In this document: piece after piece, positions 10,095 to 22,599 of the stretch | Position numbering within the stretch: position 1 is the stretch's first letter | Layout of the letters: each line of letters begins with the position of its first letter | Assembly (NCBI GenBank): GCA_944548615.1 | Contig: OX155972.1 | Coordinates: 6,974,698-7,038,697 of the forward strand | Source of the DNA: Micropterix aruncella | Taxonomy: Eukaryota; Arthropoda; Insecta; Lepidoptera; Micropterigidae | Reading direction: 5' to 3' | DNA: 64,000 nt | Program-made: the position numbers and the translations under genes | Notes under the pieces: generated by a model | The model's input: only the letters and a program-made list of their open reading frames with translations | Told to the model about the DNA's origin: nothing | Database searches by the model: none

Positions 10095-11291
10095 CTAGCT
10101 GACCCGGCGAACTTCGTACCGCCTAAAAATCAATGAACGTCGTGTTACAGATTAGCGGAACTTAATTTATGACTTAATGAAAGTAATAAAATGAAAACAA
10201 AATAAATATTATGTTCACTACTTTATTAACATAATAAGACAAAAAGAAATATAAAAGTACAAAATTAAGTATATCAATCGCGTGTCAGCAAGTCATGATT
10301 GAATTAAACTATTTACATATTGTGCAGCATGGGATGCACTCGGTTTAATTCTCTTCATTGAAGCACTGTAAAATATTTATTATATCCCGATCTTTTAATG
10401 GTTTTCGGGACCAAAACATTCGCTGAATCCTGAATCCTCGCTATCGCCTCCGCACCAGACGGTCGCTTTTAGGAAGCGATCCGTTGAATATAAAACAAAC
10501 AGGTACAAATTACTGGGAGAGAGACTCGCCTGTTATGGTTTGATCGGTGTCCTGGGAGACTGAGGTTCCGGAATTGAGCAGCGCGAATCCCACTGGCTTT
10601 AAGTCGTATTGTGGCGACGGATGTATTTAACTACTATTTAAACTTTTATAAAATGTGATTGCTGGCTCGATTAAGCGGGTAGCAGATCGTAAAGGCCGCC
10701 CTGGCCGGCGGCCCGAGGCGGCGGCCCCTTGGCCCGTCCGCCTCGCTCGGAATCTTCCAGAAGAAGAAAAAAAGAAATCTAATCGACTGGCGATCATTGC
10801 CATCGATCGATTTTCGATCAGGGATCTTTAACAATCGAATTATATCGTATCGTATTGTACGATTTATAATGGCTCAAATTAAGAGTTTTATTTAAATTGA
10901 CAGTTTTATGAGTAATTATTTGAGGTGTAAAGATTGGTTATTGTAATCCTAAAATACGTAACGACTAGTTCGTCACAGCACCTTGTGATAATATACGACA
11001 TTTTTTATTTTTTTATTAGGCGCAAGAACAAACAAAGCGGATGATTTGTCGACACGTGAACATGCCACGTACAACTGACCATGAGAAAAACACGGATTTA
11101 CATTATATATGGGAAAATGATTTTTCTTTTATTTGAATTTTTCGTCAATTTTCCAATTTTTGTTTTTAATAGTTATTCTGCTATTCGGGACGGAGACAAA
11201 TACTACAAATCAAAAACCATGAAAAACAGTCAAGCCGCTCTTGAGTTATAAGTATTCAAACAAACCCGACTTTGTTTTATATATATATAGA
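10095..11291 (-). mobile_element. Helitron derivative split by a probable solo LTR
   Basis: On the minus strand it begins A-TC (at 11291) and ends CTAG-T (at 10095), with the GGCGGTACGAAGTTCGCC hairpin region beside the 3' end. It matches 24477-25068 along its length except for an extra 611 bp at 10367-10977. A decayed helicase tail is present near 11030-11080. Confidence 0.8.
10367..10977. mobile_element. probable solo LTR
   Basis: Begins TG and ends CA, flanked by GCAC on both sides (10363-10366 and 10978-10981). The sister Helitron at 24.5 kb has a single uninterrupted GCAC here. Length 611 bp, GC-rich centre (about 10690-10750), no coding. TG..CA ends with a 4-bp duplication fit a gypsy- or Pao-type LTR. 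Only structure supports this; I did not recognise the family, and orientation is unknown. Confidence 0.55.
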
Positions 11292-12225
11292 TTTTACTTT
11301 TTAGATTTACAAACCAATAAATTGTATTATTGTGTTTTTTTCTATTGTACTACTTAATAAATTTTATTTTCCTTGATAAAAACACATAAATCGTCTCTGC
11401 TTATTGTGCCGATACGTAAGGATGAGCACTTGCTTATTTAAGAGACACAATATAAATCTCCTCATTTTTTTTTTTACAAAATTAACGGAGTAATACTAAG
11501 TATAAATAGATTTGTATTTATTTTCCGCATATCGTCATTGTAGCACGCGTATGATCTCTAATCAGTAATCTGATTTTCACATACAATATGATTGCAATAT
11601 ACAATATACCGCGTATATAGGTTATTATATATTTGGCGCTGATCATCAATGCTGAAACTGACATAAAATCAATAGGTTCTCAGCTAAATTTAAACGGGCT
11701 GTCGCTGAATTTAATGCCTGGAACACCTCGCAGGTCAATGCTTCTAGTCAATACAGCGGCAACAGCCGAGTGACTAGGACGTTGATTAGAAGCGATTTCA
11801 CGGGCGGTTTCCCTTATACACAGATAGTAAATTGGTGGGAAACCGGGAACAGGTAATGGGAAAATAGGAACAGAGAATATGGCGGACGTAATTTGATGCA
11901 TTATCAAAGTAAATGTATTTCTATTTCTAAATTTAAGGGCGTAGCATGGTGTACCAAATATTTATAATAGCGACCGACAGGGGAAGAAAATAGGTAGAAA
12001 TAACTTAAAATAACATTTGAATTAGACAATTTTCAATTTGTTTTTTAATTTCTTCTCTATTTGCACACGGTACGATTTTTTTTTAATTTGTTGTGTATGG
12101 CTTTTCTGAGGTCTATATGAGCATTGTAGTACTGCGACCATAGCTGATCTATTGTGTTCGCCACCTACTATAGTTCTGCGCTAAGCCTCGTGTCATTTAA
12201 GAATCACAACAGGCTTTTGGCGCCA
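11292..12225. other. no recognised gene
   Basis: AT-rich, noncoding by eye on both strands; no family match recognised. Confidence 0.35.
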
Positions 12226-12800
12226 GATTATTTTACCCCCTTAGGTTGGAGGTAATGCCCACTAAAGTGGGTGTATCTTTTACGCATCAGCGGGCCACAC
12301 ACGCACATGAGGTGTATAGGGGAGTTTCCTCTGCCCCTTGGCAGAACCTGCGCATTTTCGTGTCCCGGAGCTTGAGGTTGTTCATGTGTTTGTTCAGGCC
12401 ACAATGCCCCGAGAGCGCCCTCACCAGTATGCGTAGATTGTTCCTATTTAGCGATAATGCCTCACAGGCAGTCTTGATTAGCGCTTTGGAATGATTCAAC
12501 CCTGGCGTGTTATTTCAGTGGTTGACGAATTGCTCTAAACATATTTTTTTGAGCATTAGGGTTGCAAGGCTTTTGGTACGCCACAGCCAGGTTCAGGGCC
12601 GTATAACGTTCCTTTTGCTCCAGTCTTAGCAAGTTAGCCGGCTTTTTCATTTCCCTCGATTTCTGCATGGCCGGGAACCCATCTTAGAATTACTCTGTTC
12701 TTTTCGCCCAGGGAATTCAGTAGTGATAAGCAGTTTTGCCTTAGCTTTGAATTAATTGAATTCGAGGCTAGTGTCATAAGAGCTACACTGTATGATACTA
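12226..12800 (-). pseudogene. non-LTR retrotransposon RNase H domain fragment
   Basis: Minus-strand relic of the C-terminal RNase H domain of a jockey/R1/I-type LINE. Near 12665-12705 it reads WVPGHAEIEGNEKA, the conserved tail of retroelement RNase H, followed by a stop. Further on (12290-12500) it reads RNNLRILVRALSGHCGLNKH and a cysteine-bearing segment, the region after RNase H. Frames are broken by stops and shifts. Dead copy. Confidence 0.7.
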
Positions 12801-12957
12801 TGATCTAGCGGTACGCATTAACAAAGCATTGCTCAACCATTGGCTAATGCTTAAACATCGATCTTGTTCTATAGACAGTCAGCTTCCCTAATCAATGCTC
12901 CCAATCAGAACTCGATCTATTTCTGTTTCTTCTGGCAATATAGATAAAAGTATTCCC

Positions 12958-13765
12958 TTTTTTTTATTTATATTGTTTATTTACTTATTACTAATCAACA
13001 TAACAGTAAAACCAAGGCATTGAGAAGTAAAATTGATAAAGATATTACCGTAACTAAACAAATAGAATGACACTTATAATACTAGCTATCATAAAGGAAT
13101 AAATAATTAAAGCTTGCAATTTAAACAAGTGAGGGTTGGCGGTAAAAATATCGAAATCTGGTACCATCGAGTGAATTTCATTCAAGCGCCGCAAAGCACG
13201 CGCCAACAAGTTCCACGGCTCGGCTCCGCGAAAAGATGGTGCGATCGAGCACGGAGATAATTATTTGGTATGAATAGATCCACCTTGGCTAGTAAGCTAG
13301 GGTTATCAATTTTACCACGAATTAGATTGAAAACACAGTACATGGTCAGCATTTCTCTTCTGAGACAGAGAATAATAGCCAACCATGCCTGTGATAAATG
13401 CAGTCGGATACAAAAATGGATAATATCCGTAATGCTTGAAGTACATAAATCTCAAAAAACACATCTGTACCTTTTCCAGCATGAGGGTATAAGTATCTTC
13501 ATGCGGATTTCAAATAGCTGCATTCGTTTCCATGCGACTTCTAACAATCGAGTTGTACAACGTGCGCATGACCCGAATATTATTGAAGTGCTTGGATTGC
13601 CGTATCACAAACCCTAGAAGCTTGGAAGAAGTTGTAGATAGTTGCCTAATGTGTTCCTTGAAGTTTAACTTGGGGTCGAAAAAAGCTCCCAAGTCCTTGA
13701 CTTCAGTAACTCTGGGAAGCACACATCCAGCGATGGAGTAATCATAAAAAAAATCCTAAAATTAT
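12958..13765 (-). pseudogene. 5'-truncated LINE, end of reverse transcriptase plus 3'UTR
   Basis: Minus strand. From about 13750 it reads the end of the reverse transcriptase (LPRVTEVKDLGAFFDPKLNF, then LLGFVIRQSKHFNNIRVMR), then a broken middle, then 13182-13382 with RREMLTMYCVFNLIRGKID, the conserved post-RT segment of jockey/CR1-like elements. The 3'UTR runs to an A-rich end near 12960. The 5' truncation near 13765 is typical of LINE insertions. Confidence 0.75.
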
Positions 13766-13861
13766 CCTATATAAATAACCAAACGTTTATATTTAGTGTC
13801 AAAGAGCTTATACTGTACAAGTGTTTTCATTGTGTTTATTTTTTGGCACTTTGGAACTGTC

Positions 13862-14720
13862 GTCTGCAACCTCACGCAATGACTACTAGATTTGGCCAGA
13901 TTTCTCCATCCCCCGATCTGGTCACGGGTTCGAGGTCGCTTACGCGGCCTCTGCCTAACGTAAGCGGTTTTTTAACACGCTTTAATTAGGTCGACCTGTA
14001 TGTAACTATGTAATGGAATCTAAGGTAACTAATTTAACCATCTTTCAAGGATCGTAGCGTCATGAAAATTGGCAGCTGTATGTAGTTTTGATGACAATAC
14101 AATAATATGGTACTGTCGAACTGATCTGATTATGGAGTCGGAAGATTATATGAACTGGAACTTCATGATGGAACGAATCATAATGATAAATCGTATCATA
14201 GCTGTGTTTGGACTTGTTAGAAAAGTCTTGGAATAAACTTTGACCACGATTAGGTTTCAAGGTCTGATGATAAAGCCGGAAGATAGGCACTGGCATTCCA
14301 TGATGGAATATCGTATCATAGCCGTGTTTGGACTTGTTAGAAAGGTCTTGTAATGAACTTTCACTACGATTAAGTTTCAAGGTCTGATGATGAAGCCGGA
14401 AGACAGGAACTGGCATTCTATGATGGAATATCGTATCATAGTCGTGTTTGCACTTGTGAGAAAGGTCACGTTTTTAGGTTTTTACGTGCATTTATAAAAG
14501 CGTGTTTTTAGTGTTTTTTTTTTAGTTTGAATATTATGCAGACCGCGACGCCTTTTGCCCGCCATGGTAACTCGGGATCGGATGGCTGATGGATTAATAC
14601 GTGAGGTCGACAACTACCCTCCGCTTTCATAGGAAACATTCGTTTTCAGACCTCCTTGGTTATTCAGCGGGCGGTTTGCGCGCTTTGTGGCGTCAGCCAA
14701 TCGTTTGCGCGGTCCGGCGA
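13862..14720 (+). repeat. repeat G, copy 2, diverged and interrupted
   Basis: 13880-13965 (GGGTTCGAGGTCGCTTACGC) and about 14545-14700 (CGGGATCGGATGGCTGATGG, CATAGGAAACATTCG) are consecutive parts of repeat G. They are separated by the inverted-repeat element at 13972-14510. Confidence 0.6.
13972..14510. mobile_element. short inverted-repeat element carrying 120-bp tandem units
   Basis: Ends are an imperfect inverted repeat around AACACGCTTTTA. A shorter copy lies at 40693-41015, inside another repeat whose uninterrupted form is at 32.9 kb. The interior here carries about 2.5 tandem units of 120 bp (GGACTTGTTAGAAAGGTCTT at 14210, 14330 and, diverged, 14450). The 120-bp period keeps one frame open, which explains the repetitive minus-strand open frame at 14060-14416; I do not regard it as a gene. 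Confidence 0.65.
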
Positions 14721-15655
14721 ATAAGCGGGTAAGCCTGGAAACGTACGTTTGCTAAGAAGCGAAGGTAGTTGTTGACCTGGCGTCATCTATTTTGAGAAAC
14801 GATCCGTTTAATAAATACAAAAAAAAAATATTTGCATGTTTCTTGCGGTTTACGATCGCTGCCCAGCCCGTGACGCAATGCTTGACAACATGGTTGATCG
14901 TCTAGAGAGCCCCTAACACAGCCTTCTATGGCCAAAATACTGTTTGATCAGTAAGTATCAGCTTTTACAAAATTCTGGCACTATTTTGTCGCTGCCTCTT
15001 AAACTACTAATCACGCTCAATTAGCAAAATACTTACAGAGAGTCTCATAGAAATAAAGTCAACATAATATTTTATATCCGAAGTCGAGTATTCGCTATGT
15101 ATATGCAACGACTGGTAGCTATAATCTTTACGTTCTGTGACGTTACGAGCGAGTAACAGGGTGCAGAATTAGAGTTAGGTAAGCTGGGACACTTTTATAG
15201 GGACGTAAATCGTTCGTCGGGGCGATTTCTGGCGTGGTTTGGCGTTGAATCGCAGTAATGTTCCAAGCATCGTAAAATCTATCGTAAAATATCACTCAGC
15301 CACGGCAGTAATAAAGACCTAGAAATGCGAGTTAATTATCCAGTTTTAATTGTCCAGTTTTATGGGGCGAGTCTTAGGGATTGGTCTTCTTGAATTTGGC
15401 AATCTTGGACGGTAGTAGCGATAAATTGTCTCGGGTTCCTAGAATTAATTTTGTTTTTATAATATACAATAATTTTCTGCTAAATGTCACGGGTATCTAC
15501 AGGTGAGTTTTTAATTAGTGAAATTCTTGAAGTGGGTGAATCAATACGAGTAAATAAGCAACTTTTATTAGAAAACGTTGAAAAAATACAGAAACAAAAA
15601 ATATTAAAAAAATATTTACACATATATTTTTCTAATTTCATAAATCTAATGTTTT
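14721..15655. other. no recognised gene
   Basis: No coding or repeat family recognised. Confidence 0.3.
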
Positions 15656-16060
15656 GAAAAATAGTATAAAATAAAAAAAAGAGTTGAGCGCGTTGCGCTA
15701 TTCAGCGGTAGGTAAAATATCCCGAATATTGTTATTAGCGATAAAATATCCCGATTGTTTAGGGGGAACTCCCCTAACGCCGGAAGGCACCTAGCGTCGG
15801 ACACTAGTAGTATCTCGACAAGTCGCGGCGCGATCGATACAAAGACGTAGGAAAGGAAAAAGCGTACGCTTTCCCGCACCCTTTTTACCCGTCTTTGTAT
15901 CGATTGTGCCGCGACTTGTCGAGATACTATTAGTGTCCGACGCTAGGTGCCGTCCGGCGCTAGGGGACTTCTCCCTATTAGCGATATCTTACCAATTGCT
16001 AGATGGCACAGCGCGCTTAACGATTATCAAACGTTTATAAGCGATTATAAATTGCTTTTT
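15656..16060. repeat. dispersed repeat H, copy 1, carrying a foldback insertion
   Basis: Flanks of the palindrome at 15762-15976 (GCGGTAGGTAAAATATC; TAGATGGCACAGCGCGCT) match repeats at 25550-25690 and 60520-60650. Those copies lack the palindrome. Confidence 0.55.
15762..15976. mobile_element. foldback element: about 86-bp inverted arms, about 45-bp spacer
   Basis: Left arm (GGGGGAACTCCCCTAACGCC to ATCGATACAAAGACG) and right arm (CGTCTTTGTATCGATTGTGC to CTAGGGGACTTCTCCC) are complementary with about 8 mismatches. Could extrude as a long hairpin. The related repeats at 25.6 and 60.5 kb do not have it. Confidence 0.75.
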
Positions 16061-16399
16061 TGAGGGACTTCCATTGTTTACACCTTGACGCATGTTTATA
16101 TTGAATATAGCATCTATACCTAGTTTAGTTTCGAAGATAAACGAAAGTCAATTTGGTACTTTTGTTTATTTATGCCTGCTATCGAACTCCTTAACCCCTC
16201 AAGCACGTAACGCCAATTATGGTTTGACAACTTATTTTAAAAAGGTTTTATTATTTTAAAAACCTTTTTTTAAAAACAGCAATTGTTGTAAAAGATAGCG
16301 GCTTGAGTTAAAGAGAGCGGCTTGATGTAAACTATCTTTCATTGACTTAATAAAAACCGTTTTTAAATGATGACAGTAATGATTAATAAACTTTAACAA

Positions 16400-16640
16400 A
16401 AAAAAAGACCGGCTCCATTTTATTTAATTGCAGCAGCCATGTCATTGTGAAACTTAGAACGGGCTCTCATAATAGTTTGCGTATACAAAATTTCGTGTCT
16501 GTGCTGATGACCGATAAGGAGTCCCCTTCTCGGGAGCCAACCTTGGGTGTAGAATCAGGTCATGCTTACCATAAAAAAATGCATTGTCGGAACAGAACCA
16601 ACATGTACATTTCTACTTTATATGATAATATTTGAGGGGT
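16400..16640 (+). repeat. single-unit copy of the 120-bp satellite family
   Basis: One unit (GCAGCCATGTCATTGTGAAA ... GGGAGCCAACCTTGGGTG) plus the family's terminal segment (AATCAGGTCATGCTTACC ... ATATGATAATATTTGAGG). Multi-unit arrays lie at 54.7-56.3 and 57.2-58.5 kb. This shows a mobile element whose internal unit varies in copy number. Confidence 0.7.
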
Positions 16641-16932
16641 TTGAGCTCCTTCAATTCCTCATCGAAGCTTCCCCCGCTCTAATTCAGCTCCTATTCTGAA
16701 GACTGCTCAATCGTGTAACTTGCCATGGTTATTTGGCATCAGTGACGGAATAATAAAGAGATTTGACAGACGCTGCCAAAACAACATGGCTGCTACAGAC
16801 TATCAACATCGCCCCGCCCTTTTGGTCAAGCCGTTCCCGAGAAAATTGTACTTCATTTTTAATGGCAAACGGTCAAGTCAGTAACCCCCTTAAAAGAGCG
16901 TCTACTATTCTTACGGTTTACTGTGCCCTATA

Positions 16933-17664
16933 TCTGTACTAATATTATAAGAAAGTAATGTTTGTAAGTTTGTAAGTTTGTATGTTTGTAATTTTGTATG
17001 TTTGTAACTTTGTATGTAGTGGGTAATCTCTGAACTACTTATCCGACTTCTAAATGTTTTACTAATGGAAAGCTCCATTATCCATAAGTGCTATACGGTA
17101 TATTGTATTGTCATGGATATTAATTTTCAATAACAAATCACAATATATGTAAATCAAGTCGGAAAAAAATGAGCTGGTGAGTTGCTTTAGCGGCGTGCGC
17201 TGAATAAAGATATACGTGAAAACAGTATATGACAAAAACATCGACCTTACAAAGATCTATAAAAAAGTCGAAAACAGCATATAACCAACTTTTATATTTA
17301 AGCGGCAATAACTGCTTTTCGGTCCCAAAAAAATAATAAAAAATAAGTAGGCAGTACTTGTTTTTCGACATCAGCAATAAAATAAAAATTCTTATCAAAA
17401 TAAATTAATCCATTATCACGGTTGTTTAATAGAGATAAAATCAAGTGTTTAAGGTGTTAAAGTTCTGAAGATATCATGATATTATTACCGCGTGGCGAGG
17501 AATAAGACCTGTACGTCTACTGGATAGGTAGCGTGCATCTGAGGGGGACGTCTTGCACTATATATCTGAAGGTGGCATCTAAAAAGGCAAATAATCGCCA
17601 CCCTACTTAAAGTAACAAATCGATTTCAAACTTTACGCGGAGCGAAGCCACCGGCAACAGCTAC
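16933..17664 (+). mobile_element. possible second Helitron family member
   Basis: Starts TCTGTACTAATATTATAAGA, as many lepidopteran Helitron-like families do, followed by a TTTGTAAGTTTGTATG-type tract. It ends GGAGCGAAGCCACCGGCAAC, AGCTAC, resembling a decayed hairpin plus CTAG end. The 3' CTAG is mutated, so the call is tentative. An AT-rich minus-strand open frame inside is not gene-like. Confidence 0.4.
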
Positions 17665-18428
<764 letters not shown>

Positions 18429-18429
18429 A

Positions 18430-18625
18430 AATGTTTGAAAACATCCTCCCAACCGTGAACCTTGCTCTGATCCTGAAGTCGGATACACATCGTGGCCTTG
18501 TTATACAAACACTTCAACACTTCGAAGTACCTGTATTTGGCATCGCTGGAATGACCATAGTACTGTCCAGGTCTCGACCGAATCGAAGTCATTTTCGTAG
18601 TCCACAAACGCTGAAACACAGTTAG
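18430..18625 (-). pseudogene. RTE-like reverse transcriptase fragment
   Basis: Minus strand, with frame changes: AFVDYENDFDSVETW (the conserved Asp-bearing A motif of RTE-type RT), then a segment like LQRCQI and, in the other frame, EVLKCLYNKATMCIRLQDQS, the conserved stretch before the usual GVRQGD motif. That motif would fall where the TC tract now begins. A small truncated copy. Confidence 0.65.
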
Positions 18626-18639
18626 CTTAGGTAAAGGTA

Positions 18640-20040
18640 TTTCGTATTTGTAACTATTTTGATTCAATAAATGATTCAATTTGATTTGAGGGGAAAAATC
18701 CTACCAAATATTTTTGCGAATATGGAAAATTGCGATACACACTTTATTCTATTTTTCTACTCAATCCGCTACCGGAATTCACCTTATCAACCGTATAAAA
18801 GAGAAGAGGGTGCTCCGCGGCCAAAAAGGTTGCGCCGTCATAATCTTAAATTTAGCAAGATATGAAGAGGCTTTTACCTAGGCAGATTATGGCGGCTGCG
18901 CCCCACCCTATTACGCCATAGAGAGCCTGCTCTCGGGACCCGCAAATGAATAATGCAAAACTGAATTAGGCATTCTTCACGAATCTGAGAGCAAGGGCTA
19001 AATTGGGATAGGTAGATTTAATGGAGTGAGACGTAACAAAGGACAATGAGCAACAAAGAAATATATTAAAAGGAATAAAAAACACGACTGCCGTTAGAGA
19101 GCGTAAACTACTGTATTAATTATATATTTTTAACGGTTTTTATATGAATTATTTTGTGGTTTATACATTTAAAAAAAGTAGAGGCGAATGCGAAAGGCAG
19201 CTCATGGAAATTGTGTCTTAAAATAATAAAAAATAAAAGTTTTTGCAATGATTTATTTTTGTTTATTTATATATTATTATGTAAGTATATATAAAGTATA
19301 TATTGAATATAGGTAGATGCATTTTGTATATATGTATGTGTATGTATGTGTATGTATAAGTGGGTATTTATATATAAATATATCTATTTTATAATGCCTA
19401 TGTAGGTAATAACCCTTTTATCCTTTTATTATTACCGCTTTACTAACTAATATTTTCTTAATTATGTTGCTAATTTCTTTTACTATTTTAACCGAAAATT
19501 TATAAAAATTTGTACCTACTATGTAACAAATATAAGACTGGTATCACTCCAGAACAGACTGTAGTCTAGTGGAGCTGATAAAATCCATCAAATCTGTACT
19601 TTCTTTGCTTCGCAAACAATGACTAAGTATTTGCTCTTTTTTACACTGTGTTATTTATGTCAACATTGTTAATTTTTATTTTGTGTTTAAATAAATAAAT
19701 AAAAAATAATAAAAGATACAAATATAGTTTTGTAATGTACAATCATATTTTTCATTTGACACTAAACACGATATATTTATATTAATTTGGATATTTCCAC
19801 ATAAACAACATTGGAAATAAGCATTTGGAGATTTGTACATTTAGACAAACATTTTTTTGATATTTTGACAGTTATTGTACCCTATGACACTCGGAATGAT
19901 ATAACGTTTCTAACAATACCACATAGTTCTAAATCGGTTACAGCGGTTACAATTCAGATTACTTTAGCAACTATACGCTAGATGATGAATAAGCGGTGAA
20001 ATTACTGAAATCTTTAAAATATGTTTTAAACTACATATAT
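18640..20040. other. AT-rich, no recognised gene
   Basis: Noncoding. A TATG-rich tract (about 19325-19380) and an AAATA-type tail near 19690, possibly a LINE 3' end, are the only structure. Confidence 0.35.
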
Positions 20041-20189
20041 TAGGTAAAAAATCGGTTGTGTCACCCCTAGACCCAAACCCAACCCCCCCCCCCCAGTCGT
20101 TGGAAATCAAAAGGGTATTCAGATGGTATACCTACGTAGTATAAATACTGACTCGCCGCAAGCACAGCCGGTAAAAACTGTGGCTCAAG

Positions 20190-20862
20190 TAATATTGAGT
20201 TGTCAACTACAACGGGCGAGCCCGTCACCACAGGACGTTTTAACGATTAGTCGTTCTATCGACCTGCAGTGAGCGTAGAAGACTTTGGACAAAACAATCC
20301 GACGTCTAGCTACGCCACAACCCATAAGAGACCAACTCCTTACCGCGAGATAGCCAGGAATAATACCCGGCGGCTCGAGACACTCGCGCCCTTACTTCCA
20401 ATTGTGACCAGATTTCTCCGGTCTCTCGATTGGTTCCGAGTTCGAGGTCGCTTGCGCGGTCCTCTCCCTTATGAAGCGGTGAAACGGTGTATACCGAATC
20501 TATCGCGGACCAAGGAGTCCTTTGCCCGGCTCTGAACCGGGATCGGATGGCCAATGGTCATTTCAAGAGCAGTCGCCGTAAGGTACGCAACCACCCCCGC
20601 TCTATAGGAAACAATACAGTTATCAGACTCCCCCGACTGTTAGTCGGAGTGCACAATCGATTTGCTTGCGCCGCACGGTGCGCAGACCGTCCAGGAGCGT
20701 CAGAGGTTTGATTCCCGGGGGAAACTGGATTCGCCCCCCAGAGTCCTACCCAGGTTCGCACCCCGTGCGTGGAGGCCGTCGGATGGGTGTTGACCCGTGA
20801 GTATGACCGACCCTGAACACATGGGTCATCGTGTCCAACCCATCATGGGCCCGTTAGCTCAA
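20190..20862 (+). repeat. repeat G, copy 3 (full length)
   Basis: Runs from GAGTTGTCAACTACAACGGG to GGGCCCGTTAGCTC. Same order as copies 1, 4 and 7, opposite strand to copies 1 and 4. Preceded at about 20048 by the GGTTGTGTCACCCC motif and a poly-C run. Open frames in it differ from those of the other copies. Confidence 0.75.
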
Positions 20863-21392
20863 GTAATATACGTTATATAACTGTTTGCATTTAAAACCTT
20901 TGTTATTATCCATTGTATTTTCATTGCGCGATGTGATGTATAGTGTAATGCCCCTCTTTAACTATAGAGTTTCTTTAGTGGCTTGGTTTACAAAAGGCTG
21001 AACGTTCGAGATAGCAAATATACGCTACAATAATTCAAATTTACACAAACTTGTTTCAGCTAATGGCCTTCGCGAGCTAGAGGATACTTACTCTAAAGAG
21101 TAATTTATGTCGGGAGGTCTGTGTTGAGGGCAGTTTCAGAGCGTGGCGAATTATTTCCGGTACTTTGGTTGTAACTCAAAGCTCATAGCAACGTCTTATC
21201 CTTCTGTTTGTTAATTTTAAAGTTATGTTAGATCCTAGGCGTCCAAAATTGCCAAAATTAATATTTCATTTTGACGATTTTAAAGCGAGGAAACACAGGT
21301 AACCACAGGCTTCAAACACAATTGACGAACCCGTGACCCTATAGAGTTTTAACGGCATCGTGTCATTTTATCTCCCATGAAGTGAGAGTTAA
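20863..21392. other. no recognised gene
   Basis: Nothing recognised. Confidence 0.3.
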
Positions 21393-21967
21393 CCCTTTAC
21401 CAGGAATATCGGTCTCACAGACCGCTATGGTTTGGTAGAAATGCTTCCAGTCTGTCCCCCCACCCCTCAGCGACCCACCTCTCCCAGTAGTATCCTATTC
21501 GTTCCCGCTGTGTCGGCACACGCGGCGATCGTGGCTATAGGAGCGTCTGTTTCGTTGTTTTAGCGCTGTTTTAAAAAGTCGTAATTATTAATACCAGCAT
21601 GTGAGATCTTTTGCGGAGGTACCGATAACCATGACGGACCAACTCGAATTAAATAAAGACTTGCACACTCTGTCCATAGAGAAAGAAGCGCAAGACAGGC
21701 TTTAAGTGCATCAAATGCTCGGATCCTATATGTTTGGAGTGTTCTATGTAGGTCTGCAAAAATGTGATCGAAAAACGACTTATAATAAGATAGACAATAA
21801 TTATAACTGTTATACCTAACTCTTTCTAGTTCATAAGATATCAGGCTTTTGATATTGATACTTAAATAAAATGACAAGGGTTAGAAACGTGTTTTATTAT
21901 CCAATAATTTAAAATAGTGGTCCCACAGGCCGATGTTCCCTAATAAAATCATGTTCCCAGTAAAGGG
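21393..21967. mobile_element. piggyBac-type element (TTAA target, 575 bp)
   Basis: TTAA at 21389-21392 and 21968-21971. The ends are inverted repeats: CCCTTTACCAGGAATATCGG on the left and CCCTTTACTGGGAACATG on the complementary right. No transposase domain is recognisable; a minus-strand open frame (21560-21877) has no motif I know. Confidence 0.8.
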
Positions 21968-22084
21968 TTAAAGACTATAATAACCAAAGGTCAGTCCACT
22001 GTGTAACTACATCGAACATAACATAACTATAAATGTTATACTTAGGCTGCATATTCATATTTTAAACTAATATTATTTATGATA

Positions 22085-22599
22085 CTAGCGATATTACCCT
22101 GCGTAGCACGTGTTATATCCGTGCTCAAATACCTATGTATACTGGTTTTCATGGCGATCGGTTGAACGGTATTTAAGTTGACGTGCTGCAGCGCTAACTG
22201 GTGGCAAGGTACAATAAAGTGAATAGCGCGAAAATATTATGCGTGCTCAAATATCTACGTATACCAGTTTCAATGGCGATCGGTTGAGCGGTATAGAAGT
22301 TAATGTGCTCCAGCTCCATTTGGTGGCGAGTGACAATAGATTAATAGTGCGAAGATGTTATGCGTGCTGAAATGTCTATGTATACCTATTTCCATAGCGA
22401 TCGGTTGAGCTGTATAGTAGTTGATGTGATGCAGGGCTATCTAGTGGTAAGTTAAAACAAAGCGAATATCATAAAAACCTTCTCCGTGGAAAAATACATG
22501 TATGTGCCGATTTCACATAACACGAACAAACGGTTTCGAAGTCTATTACGTTCGGACGGACAGACAAGTATACCAGCATCCATTTTTTTATAATATAGA
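22085..22599 (-). mobile_element. Helitron-like element with three tandem units of about 123 bp
   Basis: On the minus strand it begins A-TCTATATTATAAAAAAATG (at 22599) and ends CTAG-T (at 22085). The interior has three units of about 123 bp marked by ATGGCGATCGGTTGARCGGT at about 22150, 22273 and 22396. A partial two-unit copy is at 60120-60390. Noncoding. Confidence 0.6.

Noticed and set aside
14060..14416. Repetitive 118-codon open frame on the minus strand
   Set aside because: A 120-bp tandem unit keeps the frame open; the shorter copy at 40.8 kb does not preserve a comparable protein.
16191..16390. TTAACCCCTCAAG as a piggyBac-type element
   Set aside because: A left end is visible but no matching GGG-TTAA end could be found nearby.
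20700..20862. tRNA-like boxes in repeat G (GGTTTGATTCCC; GGGCCCGTTAGCTC)
   Set aside because: The B-box-like sequence lies upstream of the A-box-like one and no cloverleaf pairs; other copies do not keep both motifs.
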